Source of the DNA: JBOGEB01 sp050743125
Lineage (GTDB): Bacteria; Actinomycetota; Nitriliruptoria; Euzebyales; Egibacteraceae
Direction of reading: 5' to 3'
Length of the DNA stretch: 57,464 nucleotides
NCBI GenBank assembly: GCA_050743125.1
Contig: JBOGEB010000006.1
Span: forward strand, 1-57,464
Part shown: one piece after another, positions 49,384 through 57,380 of the stretch
Layout: every line of letters starts with the position of its first letter
How positions within the stretch are numbered: position 1 is the first letter of the stretch
The notes under the pieces: model-generated
The model's database searches: none
Told to the model about the DNA's origin: nothing
Seen by the model: the letters and a program-made list of their open reading frames with translations, nothing else
Translations under genes and position numbers: made by a program

Positions 49384-50937
49384 ATGCGGTTGACGTTCAT
49401 CGGCCATGCGGGCGTGCTTCTCGAGACCGAGCACGGCAGCATTCTGTGCGACCCGTGGTTCAACCCGGCCTTCTTCGCGTCGTGGCTCCCGTTCCCCAGC
49501 AACGAGGGCGTCGACCTCGACGCGCTCGGCAACGCCGACTACCTCTACGTCTCCCACCTGCACCACGACCACTTCGATCCGCAGTTTCTGCGGGACCACA
49601 TGCGCAAGGACGCCGTGGTGCTGCTGCCCGACTACCCGATGAGCCATCTGGAGCAGGAGCTGGCCGCACTCGGGTTCCATCGCTTTGTCCGGACGAAGAA
49701 CTGCGAGCCGGTTGACCTCGGCGGTTTGAGGATCATGATCCTCGCCCTGGTCGCCCCGACCGACGGGCCGATCGGCGACTCGGGACTGGCGGTGGACGAC
49801 GGCCGGACAAAGATTTTCAACCAAAACGACTCACGGCCGGTCGACCTGGGGCCTCTGGCCGCCTTCGGGCCCTTCGACGGGCACTTCCTGCAGTTCTCCG
49901 GAGCGATCTGGTACCCGATGGTCTACGACTTCCCCGAGCGGATGAAGCAGAACCTCGGCCGCAGAAAGCGTCAGAACGGCATGGCCAGGGCGCGCCGCTA
50001 CGTCGAACAGGTCGGCGCCTCATACGTGTTTCCCAACGCCGGACCCCCCTGCTTTCTCGACCCGGCGCTTTTCTCCTTGAACGACGTGGACAACGACCCC
50101 ACGAACATCTTCCCTGACCAGCTGGTCTTCCTCGAGCATCTGCGCCAGCACGGGATCGACAACGGCCGGCTGCTCATCCCTGGCACGGTGGTCACGCTCG
50201 AGGACGGCCGCTGCGAGGTCAGCCATCCGATCGACGACGAGGCGGTCCGGGCGATCTTCGCGGACAAGCAGCGCTACCTGCAGGAGTATCAGACGCGCAA
50301 GCTCCCGGAGATCGCGCGCCGCCGGGCCGCCTGGGAGGCTCACGGGATCGAGGACCTCGTGGGCGCGTTGAAGGAGTGGTGGGAGCCGTTGCTCGCCCAG
50401 GCCGATCGGACCTGCGCCGGGGTGAACGGCCGGGTGCTGCTGGAGGCCGGCGACGAGCGGATCGTCATCGACTTCCTCGACCGTCGGGTGGACGCGTGGA
50501 AGGGCGAGCGGTGCCGGTACCGGTTCCGGATCGACCGCGGTCTCGTCGAGGCCTGCGTCGCCCGGCGGCTGGAGGACTGGGTCAACGAGCTGTTCTTGTC
50601 CTGCCGGTTCGAGGCGTCCCGCGACGGCCAGTTCAACGAGTACGTCTACAACTTCTTCAAGGCGCTGTCCCCCGAGCGGCTGCAGTACGCCGAGGGCTGG
50701 TACGCCGAGCAGGAGCCGGAGCAGGAGATGATCGCACTCGACGGCTACCTGGTGCAGCGCCGCTGCCCGCACCTCAAGGCCGACCTCGCCCGGTTCGGCC
50801 AGGTCGCTGACGGCGTGCTGACCTGCACCATGCACGGGTGGGAGTTCGACCTGGACAGCGGTCGCTGCCTGACCTCGAACGACCGCCGGATCAAGGCCGT
50901 GCGGGTCAGCGAGGGGCGTTCCCCGGCTTCCACTTGA
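49384..50937 (+). CDS. Metallo-beta-lactamase-fold / Rieske iron-sulfur fusion protein
   Basis: 517 aa. N-terminal MBL hydrolase: LTFIGHAGVLLETEHGSILCDPWF, metal site SHLHHDHFD (about 58-66), and a C-terminal half of the fold ending near residue 260. A helical linker (EIARRRAAWEAHGIEDLV) and a SCP-like or sterol-carrier-like segment (about 350-440) follow. A Rieske [2Fe-2S] domain closes the protein: CPH at 461-463 and CTMH at 481-484, the exact CXH-x17-CXXH spacing. This order resembles CMP-N-acetylneuraminate hydroxylase-like proteins, in which a Rieske centre and an MBL-like fold also combine, though there the Rieske is N-terminal. Probably an oxygenase or redox hydrolase. The 3' end overlaps the convergent thioredoxin-fold gene by 32 nt. 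Confidence 0.85.
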   Translation: MRLTFIGHAGVLLETEHGSILCDPWFNPAFFASWLPFPSNEGVDLDALGNADYLYVSHLHHDHFDPQFLRDHMRKDAVVLLPDYPMSHLEQELAALGFHRFVRTKNCEPVDLGGLRIMILALVAPTDGPIGDSGLAVDDGRTKIFNQNDSRPVDLGPLAAFGPFDGHFLQFSGAIWYPMVYDFPERMKQNLGRRKRQNGMARARRYVEQVGASYVFPNAGPPCFLDPALFSLNDVDNDPTNIFPDQLVFLEHLRQHGIDNGRLLIPGTVVTLEDGRCEVSHPIDDEAVRAIFADKQRYLQEYQTRKLPEIARRRAAWEAHGIEDLVGALKEWWEPLLAQADRTCAGVNGRVLLEAGDERIVIDFLDRRVDAWKGERCRYRFRIDRGLVEACVARRLEDWVNELFLSCRFEASRDGQFNEYVYNFFKALSPERLQYAEGWYAEQEPEQEMIALDGYLVQRRCPHLKADLARFGQVADGVLTCTMHGWEFDLDSGRCLTSNDRRIKAVRVSEGRSPAST

Positions 50938-51472
50938 TGCCGCAGCCGATGCTCGGGTACTGGTCGGCGGGAACGGGCTCGCCGGCGAGCACGGCGTTGA
51001 GCGCGGCCCGCAGGTCCCGACCGGTCACCGCCTGGCTGTTGCGCGGGCGGCTGTCGTCCATCTGCCCGCGGTAGACGAGCGTCCGATCGGCGTCGAAGAC
51101 GAAGAAGTCCGGGGTGCACGCGGCGCGGTACGCCTTCGCGACCTCTTGCGTCTCGTCGATGAGGTACCCGAACGTGAACCCGACCCGCTCGGCCTGCCGG
51201 GCCAGCTCCGCGGGCGCGTCGTCGGGATAGGCGCCCGCGTCGTTGCTGCAGATGCCGACGACGCCCACGCCCCGGTGCTGATACTCGGCCGCAAGCGCCG
51301 CCAGCCCGTCCTGCACGTGCTTTACGTACGGGCAGTGGTTGCAGATGAACATCACCAGCAGCGCCGGCGCGCCAGCGAAGTCCCTCAGGGCGACCGTCGA
51401 CCCGTCGATCGCTCGCAGCGTGAAATCCGGTGCGCGGGTGCCGAGCGGCAGCATCGTCGAGGAGATCGCCAT
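50906..51472 (-). CDS. Thioredoxin-fold (AhpC/TSA-like) protein
   Basis: 188 aa. LPLGTRAPDFTLRAIDGSTVALRDFAGAPALLVMFICNHCPYVKHVQDG contains the landmarks APDFTL and FICNHCPYVKH, with a CxxC of sequence Cys-Asn-His-Cys. VGVVGICSNDAGAYPDD and TPDFFVFDADRTLVYRGQMDDSRP follow the peroxiredoxin-like pattern. No signal peptide, so cytosolic. Members of this subgroup are abundant but uncharacterised; disulfide reductase or peroxidase activity is likely. ATG 51472 (MAISSTMLPLG) starts the domain cleanly. Confidence 0.88.
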   Translation of the reverse strand: MAISSTMLPLGTRAPDFTLRAIDGSTVALRDFAGAPALLVMFICNHCPYVKHVQDGLAALAAEYQHRGVGVVGICSNDAGAYPDDAPAELARQAERVGFTFGYLIDETQEVAKAYRAACTPDFFVFDADRTLVYRGQMDDSRPRNSQAVTGRDLRAALNAVLAGEPVPADQYPSIGCGIKWKPGNAPR

Positions 51473-51565
51473 TGCCAGGATCGTAGCCGAACATCTCGAT
51501 GTATCTGGAGGGCATGCGACCGCCTCCCCAGACCGACCGAGAGGCGCCACGCTTGGAGGGAACGT

Positions 51566-52048
51566 ATGCCGGCAGACCAGGAGCAGAGAATAAGTCCACT
51601 GACCGTGATCACTCCGATTACCCCCGGTAGGGAGGCGACGGTGAGAGCGGTGCTCGAGGACCTGCAGAACGCGATCGACCAAGGCCTGCCCCTCCCGCTC
51701 GACGAGGTCGGGACGGTGCACTTCGGCCGTTGGGTGATGCTGGACGAGGGCGGTCAGAGCAAGCTGCTGCTCGTCACCGACTACGACGGGTCGTGGGACG
51801 TGTACTTCGACGACTTCATCGAGTGCGCGTGGGAGGTGCTCGACGCCATCTACCGCAACTGTGAGGGCTTTCCCGAGCGTGGGGCACGGGACACAGAAGG
51901 GTTCAAGGCTTATGTAAAGAGGCACCAGTTGAAGGAAGTCGCCTATTACCGGGCTTACCGGGACGCCTCCGTCAAAGAGATCCGAAGCACGCTGAAGTTC
52001 AGCCGTGGGGCGAAGCAGGCGCTCGAGGGACTACAGGAGCTGTGGTGA
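51566..52048 (+). CDS. Small partner protein preceding DyP peroxidase
   Basis: 160 aa, ATG with GGAGGG 5 nt upstream. Alpha+beta character with ferredoxin-like pieces: LTVITPITPGREATVRAVLEDL, GTVHFGRWVMLDEGG, LLLVTDYDGSWDVYFDDFIECAWEVLDAIYRNCEGFPE. I recall this segment as an upstream domain in some larger proteins with peroxidase-like modules, but cannot name a family with confidence. The stop overlaps the DyP start by 4-7 nt, so a functional link is probable, perhaps cargo, substrate-binding or a haem-related partner. Confidence 0.75.
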   Translation: MPADQEQRISPLTVITPITPGREATVRAVLEDLQNAIDQGLPLPLDEVGTVHFGRWVMLDEGGQSKLLLVTDYDGSWDVYFDDFIECAWEVLDAIYRNCEGFPERGARDTEGFKAYVKRHQLKEVAYYRAYRDASVKEIRSTLKFSRGAKQALEGLQELW

Positions 52049-53325
52049 GCACCCAGCTCGAGCTCGGCGACATCCAGGGGCTGGCGGTCCGTGGGTACCG
52101 GATGCCCTGCGCGCGGTTCCGCTCCTACCGGTTCGCTGTCCCCGCAGCCGGACGAGCGTGGCTGGGAGCGCTCGTCGACCCGATCACGACCGCCGCGGAG
52201 TGGTCCGAGAAACCCGATGCCTGCGTGAACGTCGCATTGAGCTACCCGGGATTGGAAGCGCTTGGCATCGAGGAGGACACGCTGTCGGGCTTCCCACGGG
52301 ACTTCGTCGAAGGGATGGCTGCCCGCGGACAGGACAAGCTGGGGGATGTCGGCCCGAACTCGCCTGACTTATGGGAACCGGCGTTCCGTGACCGCGCGGT
52401 CCACGCCCTGCTCATGGTGTGGGCGCAGAATGAAGGCGCGCTGGAGGTCCGGCTCGGCGAGGCCGACGCCCTGTGCCCAGCTGGCGTCGGGCTGCTCGAC
52501 GAGCAGCCCGCCGGGGCACTCGATGACCGGCGTGAGCACTTCGGCTACCGGGACGGGATCTCACAGCCGGCGATCGTCGGCGACGGCGAGCCGCGGCCAG
52601 GCCAGGCGGGCCCCGTCCAGCCGGGCGAGTTCATCCTCGGATACCCCGACGAGATCGAGCAGACCGCCGGATCCGAGCTCCGGCGAGAACTGAGGAGCAA
52701 CAGCACCTACCTCGTGTACCGCAAGCTCCGCCAGGACGTGGCCGGATTCCGCGCGCTCCTCCGGGCGCACGCTCACAAAGCCGGCGGCGAGGAGCGGCTC
52801 GCCGCGAAGCTCGTCGGGCGTTGGCGGAGCGGCGCCCCCATCGTGCTGGCGCCGGACACCGACGACCCCGCGCTCGCCGACGACGAGAAGCGGAACAACG
52901 ACTTCAACTACGAGCGTGACGATCCGCGCGGACTCGCGTGCCCGCGCGGCGCGCACATCCGGCGCAGCTGGCCCCGGGTCCCCGGCCGTGAGCGCCGCCT
53001 GCTCATCCGCCGTGGCCTTCCCTACGGTCCACGTCTGCCCGAGGACGCGCCCGACGACGGGCACGACCGCGGGCTTGTCGGGATGTTTCTCTGCGCAAAC
53101 ATCCAACGACAGTTCGAGTTCGTCCAGCAGATCTGGCTGAACGATCCCCGATTCGACGGGCTGTCGAACGGGCCCGACCCGCTGGTCGGCTCCGGCGGGA
53201 CGTTCACCATCCAGGGCCGGCTCCTGCCCCGTCGCGTCACCGGCATGCCCCGCTTCGTCACCGTCCGCGGCGGCGAGTACCTGCTCCTGCCCAGCGTGTC
53301 GGCCCTGAAGTGGCTGGCAACGTGA
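52042..53325 (+). CDS. DyP-type haem peroxidase
   Basis: 427 aa. GxxDG motif in HFGYRDGISQP (Asp at about 171), proximal haem His in CPRGAHIRRSWPR (His305), and the distal Arg in the C-terminal part (NIQRQFEFVQQIW). No Tat signal, so it is likely cytosolic or encapsulin-loaded, but no encapsulin gene is here. GTG at 52042 or 52045; AGGAG at 52035-52039 favours the second. Oxidises dyes, phenols or porphyrins with H2O2; the natural substrate is unknown. Confidence 0.9.
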   Translation: MVSTQLELGDIQGLAVRGYRMPCARFRSYRFAVPAAGRAWLGALVDPITTAAEWSEKPDACVNVALSYPGLEALGIEEDTLSGFPRDFVEGMAARGQDKLGDVGPNSPDLWEPAFRDRAVHALLMVWAQNEGALEVRLGEADALCPAGVGLLDEQPAGALDDRREHFGYRDGISQPAIVGDGEPRPGQAGPVQPGEFILGYPDEIEQTAGSELRRELRSNSTYLVYRKLRQDVAGFRALLRAHAHKAGGEERLAAKLVGRWRSGAPIVLAPDTDDPALADDEKRNNDFNYERDDPRGLACPRGAHIRRSWPRVPGRERRLLIRRGLPYGPRLPEDAPDDGHDRGLVGMFLCANIQRQFEFVQQIWLNDPRFDGLSNGPDPLVGSGGTFTIQGRLLPRRVTGMPRFVTVRGGEYLLLPSVSALKWLAT

Positions 53326-53338
53326 ATCGCACCGTGCG

Positions 53339-53390
53339 CCTGGGCGGGTTCCGGTGGTCATCGACACCGCCCTCCGGTGTTCCGACATAC
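53339..53390. repeat. Solitary shortened unit of the 93/119-bp repeat family
   Basis: CCTGGGCGGGTTCCGGTGGTC then ATCGACACCGCCCTCCGGTG and TTCCGACATA: the start of the 119-bp unit joined to the end of the 93-bp unit. It lies between the converging DyP and LuxR genes, so it may double as a terminator. Confidence 0.6.
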
Positions 53391-53392
53391 TC

Positions 53393-56029
53393 TCACAGGC
53401 GGTCCGCGAGCTCCTCGCGGCTGCTCACGCCGAGCTTGTCGTAGGCGTGGTACAGGTGGCTCTCGACCGTCCGGACCGACACGACCAGCTGCTCGGCGAT
53501 GCGGGTGTTCGACAAGCCCTGGGCCGCGAGCGTCGCGACCTCGCGCTCCCGGTCGGTCAGGGGCTGCACGATGCCGGCCAGCTCGAGGGCAGGCGTGCGG
53601 GCGCCCTCGCAGCGAACCGCCAGGGCGCGGGAGCGGGCGGCCGCGGCGAGCGCCGAGGTGCTCGACCCCGCGACCCGGTGCTGGTGCGCGGCCTCGGCCG
53701 CGGCCTCGGCCGCGAGCAGGTTCGCGCCGATGTCGGCGAACTCCTCGGCGGCCTGCTCCAGCTGGGCGGCGTCCCCCGCCATGAGCGCGGCGGCGTGCCC
53801 GGCGTAGGCCGGCACGAGCCGGCCCTGCACCCACGTGGCGAGCTCGGCGAGCCGGGCGGCGACGGTCTTGGCGGCGCCGAGCCTCGCGACGTCATGCAGC
53901 GCGGCGACCTCGAACCCGTGACAGCCCCGCTCGGCGGCGCGGCGAGCGGCCTCGAGCGCAAGGTCCCGGCCGCCGCTGGTGCTTCCGCGCAGGACGGCCA
54001 CCCACGCCCGGGCCAGGTCACCGTCGGGGGTGTAGAAGTCCGCGGGGGTGACCCGGTCGAACTCAGCGAGCGTCTCCTCCGCCAGCGCGACGTCCCCGCC
54101 CGTCGCTGCGGCCCGCGCGAGCGCTCCGAGGCACCACAACAGCCCGGGAAGCCCGAGCACGCGGCCGTGCGCGCGGTGCAGCAGCAGGCTCTCGCGCAGC
54201 CGGCGGACGGCGGTCTGGACCGCGCCTCGGGCGAGCGCGGCCTTGCCGAGGGCGAGCATGCACGCGGCGCGCAGGTCGTCGGCGCGCTCCTTCAGCAGGA
54301 GCTGGTAGCGCGCGAGGCCGCAGTCCTCGGCTTCGTCGAGCCGACCGTCGAGGCCCCGCGCAAACGACCGCACCGTGAACAGGTGGTCGACGTCCAGCGA
54401 CGCCTCGGCGTCGGCACCGCCGAGCAGCCGCAGCGCGCGGTCGGCGGCGGCGATCGCCTCGCCGGTCCTGCCCTGGCCGCCCAAGGCGCCGACGGTCGCC
54501 ACGGTGGCGCGGAGCACGGTCCGCTCATGCGCCCCCGGCCGAGCGAGCACGCTGCCCGCGGCGTCCAGCGCCTCGACGGGCCGGCCCTGGTTGAGCGCGG
54601 CGGTCGCCCGGAGCACAGCAAACTCGTCGCGCCAGTGGGGCTCGACCACGGCCGCCTCCGCCTCGGCGATGACCTGGAGCGCCTCCTCCGACCGGCCGAG
54701 GCCGCGGAGCAGGTTGTTCGCGCGCACGAGCGCGACACGGGCGTGCTCCTCGCTCGTGACCGCCTGCGCCGCCAGGTCGGCGAGCAGGCGCTCGGCCTCG
54801 GCGGCCCGGCCCTGCGCGTGCTGCGCCTGGGCGCAGGCGAGCCCAGCGCGCAGCCCGCTGCCGGCCTCGTAGGCCGCGGTCGCGAGCCGCTCGGCGAGCG
54901 CGTGATCGAAGAACCCCTCGCTTGCCTGACGGGCGGCCTTCACAAGCAGCTCCGGCTTCGGGGCGAGGCCGCTCTCGGTCTGCCACACGGCGAGGCGGAG
55001 AAGGTCGTCACGGCGCCTGGCTCCAGTGGCGGCGAGCGCGTCCGCGAGCTGGCGGCGAAGCGCCCGCGCCCGCAGCGGCGGGGTCGTCGCGCGCAGCAGC
55101 TCGCCGTAGAGGGGGTGCGCGAGGCGCACTCGGGTTCGGCGCCGATCGGGCACGAACTCGAGCAGGCCGGCCTGGTCAAGCTCGTCGAGATGCTCAGGGG
55201 GCGCCAGCCGTTCGAGCATGTACAGGCACAGCGGCTCGCCGGCCGCGACGAGCTCAGCGACCGCCCGGACGTCCGGCGGCAACCGGCCGATGCGGGCCTC
55301 GACCAGCCCGACGAGCCGCGTGCTCGTCGCCATCGGCCCGATTGCCCGCCACACCCTCTCGACCCTCACGAGCGTCCCGGCCTCCAGGGCGCCGGTCACC
55401 AGCTCGCGGAGGAACAGCGCGTTGCCCTCCGACAGCCGGCACAGCTCGTGGAGCGTCGCACCGTCCACCTGGCCGCCCAGCACGGCCTCGACGAGCCGCG
55501 CGCACGCGGCCCCGTCGAGCGGCGCCAGCTCGAGCCGTTCGGCGTTCGTGTCCTTCCACAACGCCGTCACCGCGTCGGACATCGGCTCCCCGGTCCGGAC
55601 CGTGGCGAGGACGAACGCGGTCGAGGTCGTCGCGAGGTGGTACACGAGCGCGGCGGAGGCGTCGTCGAGGAGGTGCGCGTCATCGACGCCGAGCACCATC
55701 CGCTTGCCACCAGCCCGCCGCGCGAGCGTCTGACCGGCCTGGCGCAGCAGCTCCAGCCGCGAAGTCACCTCGGTTCCGGCGTCGGGCAGCAAATGTACGA
55801 GCGGGCCGAACGGGATGCTCGCGGCAGCGTTTGTGGCGACCGCCCACTCGGTCGCGAAGCCGCGTGCCTTGGCCTGCGCGAGCGCCTCGGTCGCAAGCCG
55901 GGTTTTGCCCAGACCCGGTCCTCCTGCGACCACGACGCCCGCGGTGTCACGCCGTCCGATCGCCTCCGAGACGAGCTGCAGCTGGTCGTTGCGCCCCACC
56001 AGGGGCCAGGCGGTGGCCATCCGTTCCAT
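53393..56029 (-). CDS. Large ATP-dependent LuxR-family regulator (LAL type)
   Basis: 878 aa. N-terminal AAA ATPase: Walker A GGPGLGKTRLATEAL (about 34-45) and Walker B RMVLGVDDAHLLDD. A long helical TPR-like middle (about 330-800), rich in Ala/Arg/Leu. C-terminal LuxR helix-turn-helix, about residues 813-878: LTDREREVATLAAQGLSNTRIAEQL then SVRTVESHLYHAYDKLGV. ATG 56029 (MERMATAWPLVGR) is chosen; the later ATG 56020 is possible. Similar proteins control carbohydrate use, morphogenesis or secondary metabolism. Divergent from the sigma factor gene with 126 nt between. Confidence 0.9.
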   Translation of the reverse strand: MERMATAWPLVGRNDQLQLVSEAIGRRDTAGVVVAGGPGLGKTRLATEALAQAKARGFATEWAVATNAAASIPFGPLVHLLPDAGTEVTSRLELLRQAGQTLARRAGGKRMVLGVDDAHLLDDASAALVYHLATTSTAFVLATVRTGEPMSDAVTALWKDTNAERLELAPLDGAACARLVEAVLGGQVDGATLHELCRLSEGNALFLRELVTGALEAGTLVRVERVWRAIGPMATSTRLVGLVEARIGRLPPDVRAVAELVAAGEPLCLYMLERLAPPEHLDELDQAGLLEFVPDRRRTRVRLAHPLYGELLRATTPPLRARALRRQLADALAATGARRRDDLLRLAVWQTESGLAPKPELLVKAARQASEGFFDHALAERLATAAYEAGSGLRAGLACAQAQHAQGRAAEAERLLADLAAQAVTSEEHARVALVRANNLLRGLGRSEEALQVIAEAEAAVVEPHWRDEFAVLRATAALNQGRPVEALDAAGSVLARPGAHERTVLRATVATVGALGGQGRTGEAIAAADRALRLLGGADAEASLDVDHLFTVRSFARGLDGRLDEAEDCGLARYQLLLKERADDLRAACMLALGKAALARGAVQTAVRRLRESLLLHRAHGRVLGLPGLLWCLGALARAAATGGDVALAEETLAEFDRVTPADFYTPDGDLARAWVAVLRGSTSGGRDLALEAARRAAERGCHGFEVAALHDVARLGAAKTVAARLAELATWVQGRLVPAYAGHAAALMAGDAAQLEQAAEEFADIGANLLAAEAAAEAAHQHRVAGSSTSALAAAARSRALAVRCEGARTPALELAGIVQPLTDREREVATLAAQGLSNTRIAEQLVVSVRTVESHLYHAYDKLGVSSREELADRL

Positions 56030-56155
56030 GGTACGGGCTGGTGACCTCAGTAGGTCAGGCCCACAGAACCAGTAGCTGAGTACTGACGACGCGGGGGGTG
56101 CCTGCGCCGGAGGCTTGTCTCTACAGGGACCGCCTCTCCTGCAAGGACTCACCCC

Positions 56156-56743
56156 ATGGAGCGTTTCGACTCAGCCCAGCTCCCCGGCCTGCTGCGGGCC
56201 GCGGCACAGGGCGACCAGGAAGCGTGGAACCAACTCGTCGACCAATTCAACGGGCTGCTCTGGGCGATCACCCGGGCACATCGGCTGGGGCACGCCGACG
56301 CCGCCGACGTCGTCCAGGTGACCTGGACGCGCCTGGTCGAGAACCTCGACCGGATCCACAACCCCGAGCATGTCGGTGCGTGGCTCGCGACGACCGCCCG
56401 CCGGGAATGCCTGCGGGTGCTCCACCACGCCGGACGAGCACAGCCGATGGAGGAGCCGCCCGAGCTGCCAACGCCCCACAGGGCTGACTCCGGCCCAGAG
56501 GTTGCGGTGTTGACGTCCGAGCGGGACGCGCTGCTCCGGCGGGCCATGCGCGAGCTCTCCCCCCGCTGCCAGCGGCTGCTCGGCGTCCTGATGGCCTCCG
56601 AGCAGCCCAGCTACGCGGAGGTCTCGGCCTCGCTCGAGCTGCCGATCGGGAGCATCGGCCCGACCCGTGCCCGCTGCCTCGACTGCCTCCGCCGTCACGC
56701 CTCCCGTCTCGGCCTCGCCGACGCGGACGGCTCCGCCGCCTGA
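56156..56743 (+). CDS. ECF-type sigma factor
   Basis: 195 aa. Region 2: WNQLVDQFNGLLWAITRAHRL, then DAADVVQVTWTRLVENLDRI (core binding and -10 recognition) and GAWLATTARRECLRVLHH. Region 4: MRELSPRCQRLLGVLMAS, YAEVSASLELPIGSIGPTRARCLDCLRR, which binds the -35 element. No anti-sigma gene is beside it. Fits a group common in actinobacteria. ATG with a weak upstream AAGGA. Confidence 0.9.
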   Translation: MERFDSAQLPGLLRAAAQGDQEAWNQLVDQFNGLLWAITRAHRLGHADAADVVQVTWTRLVENLDRIHNPEHVGAWLATTARRECLRVLHHAGRAQPMEEPPELPTPHRADSGPEVAVLTSERDALLRRAMRELSPRCQRLLGVLMASEQPSYAEVSASLELPIGSIGPTRARCLDCLRRHASRLGLADADGSAA

Positions 56744-56807
56744 CCACGTGGGTCGAAACACGATCGCTGACTCGTGCGGAGCGCGGCGCTTCGACGTGCG
56801 CGCAAGG

Positions 56808-57368
56808 CTACGCGGGCACGTCCAGAGAGCCGCTCACGACTCCGTCGGCGATCTCGCGGACGGTGCGGCGGGTGCGGCGGGCGAAGGTGCGCATGCGTTC
56901 GAAAGCCTGCTCGACGCCGACGCCGTGACGCTCGGCGAGGATGCCCTTGGCCTGCTCGATGAGGACCCGCGAGTCGAGCGCGTGCTGGAGCTGAGCGGCG
57001 GCCGTGGTCGCCTTGTCGAGCTTGATGTGGGCGATCGCCTCGGATCGGGTGTCCTGGACGGGGATTTCGGTCGGCACCTCCGCGATCTCCAGTGTGCGGC
57101 GGACCGCGGGCACACGCGGAAGCACCGCGACCAGCGGGATCCGCCGGCGCTTGAACTCGCGGTGTGTGAGGAACAGCAGCCGCACGCCAGCGCTGTCCAG
57201 GTAGGTCACGTCACCCACGTCGAGTACCACCCCCGCGGGCTGCCCTACCGCGGCCTGGAGGATCGACTGCTGGAGCGGCTCGGCGTAGGCAAGGTCGACC
57301 TCACCCGCCAAGGACGCGATGAGGATCTTCCCCTCCCACTCCACGGCAAGCTCCGGACGCGCGCTCAT
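56808..57368 (-). CDS. STAS - ANTAR fusion protein
   Basis: 186 aa. Residues about 5-100 are a STAS (anti-anti-sigma) domain: ILIASLAGEVDLAYAEPLQQ, VVLDVGDVTYLDSAGVRLLF with the phosphorylatable Ser in DSAGV. Residues about 125-180 are an ANTAR RNA-binding domain: DSRVLIEQAKGILAERHGV then EQAFERMRTFARRTRRTVREIADGVV. ANTAR proteins act as antiterminators by binding paired hexaloop hairpins. The coupling of a sigma-switch domain with an RNA-binding domain suggests stress-dependent antitermination. ATG with GAGGG upstream, 12 nt from the element at 57381. Confidence 0.9.
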   Translation of the reverse strand: MSARPELAVEWEGKILIASLAGEVDLAYAEPLQQSILQAAVGQPAGVVLDVGDVTYLDSAGVRLLFLTHREFKRRRIPLVAVLPRVPAVRRTLEIAEVPTEIPVQDTRSEAIAHIKLDKATTAAAQLQHALDSRVLIEQAKGILAERHGVGVEQAFERMRTFARRTRRTVREIADGVVSGSLDVPA

Positions 57369-57380
57369 GTTTGATCCCTC

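Noticed and set aside
53354..56044. An 896-codon open frame antisense to the LuxR-type regulator
   Set aside because: Same cause; its product is Arg/Gly/Glu-rich low complexity, whereas the opposite strand has clear Walker and HTH motifs.
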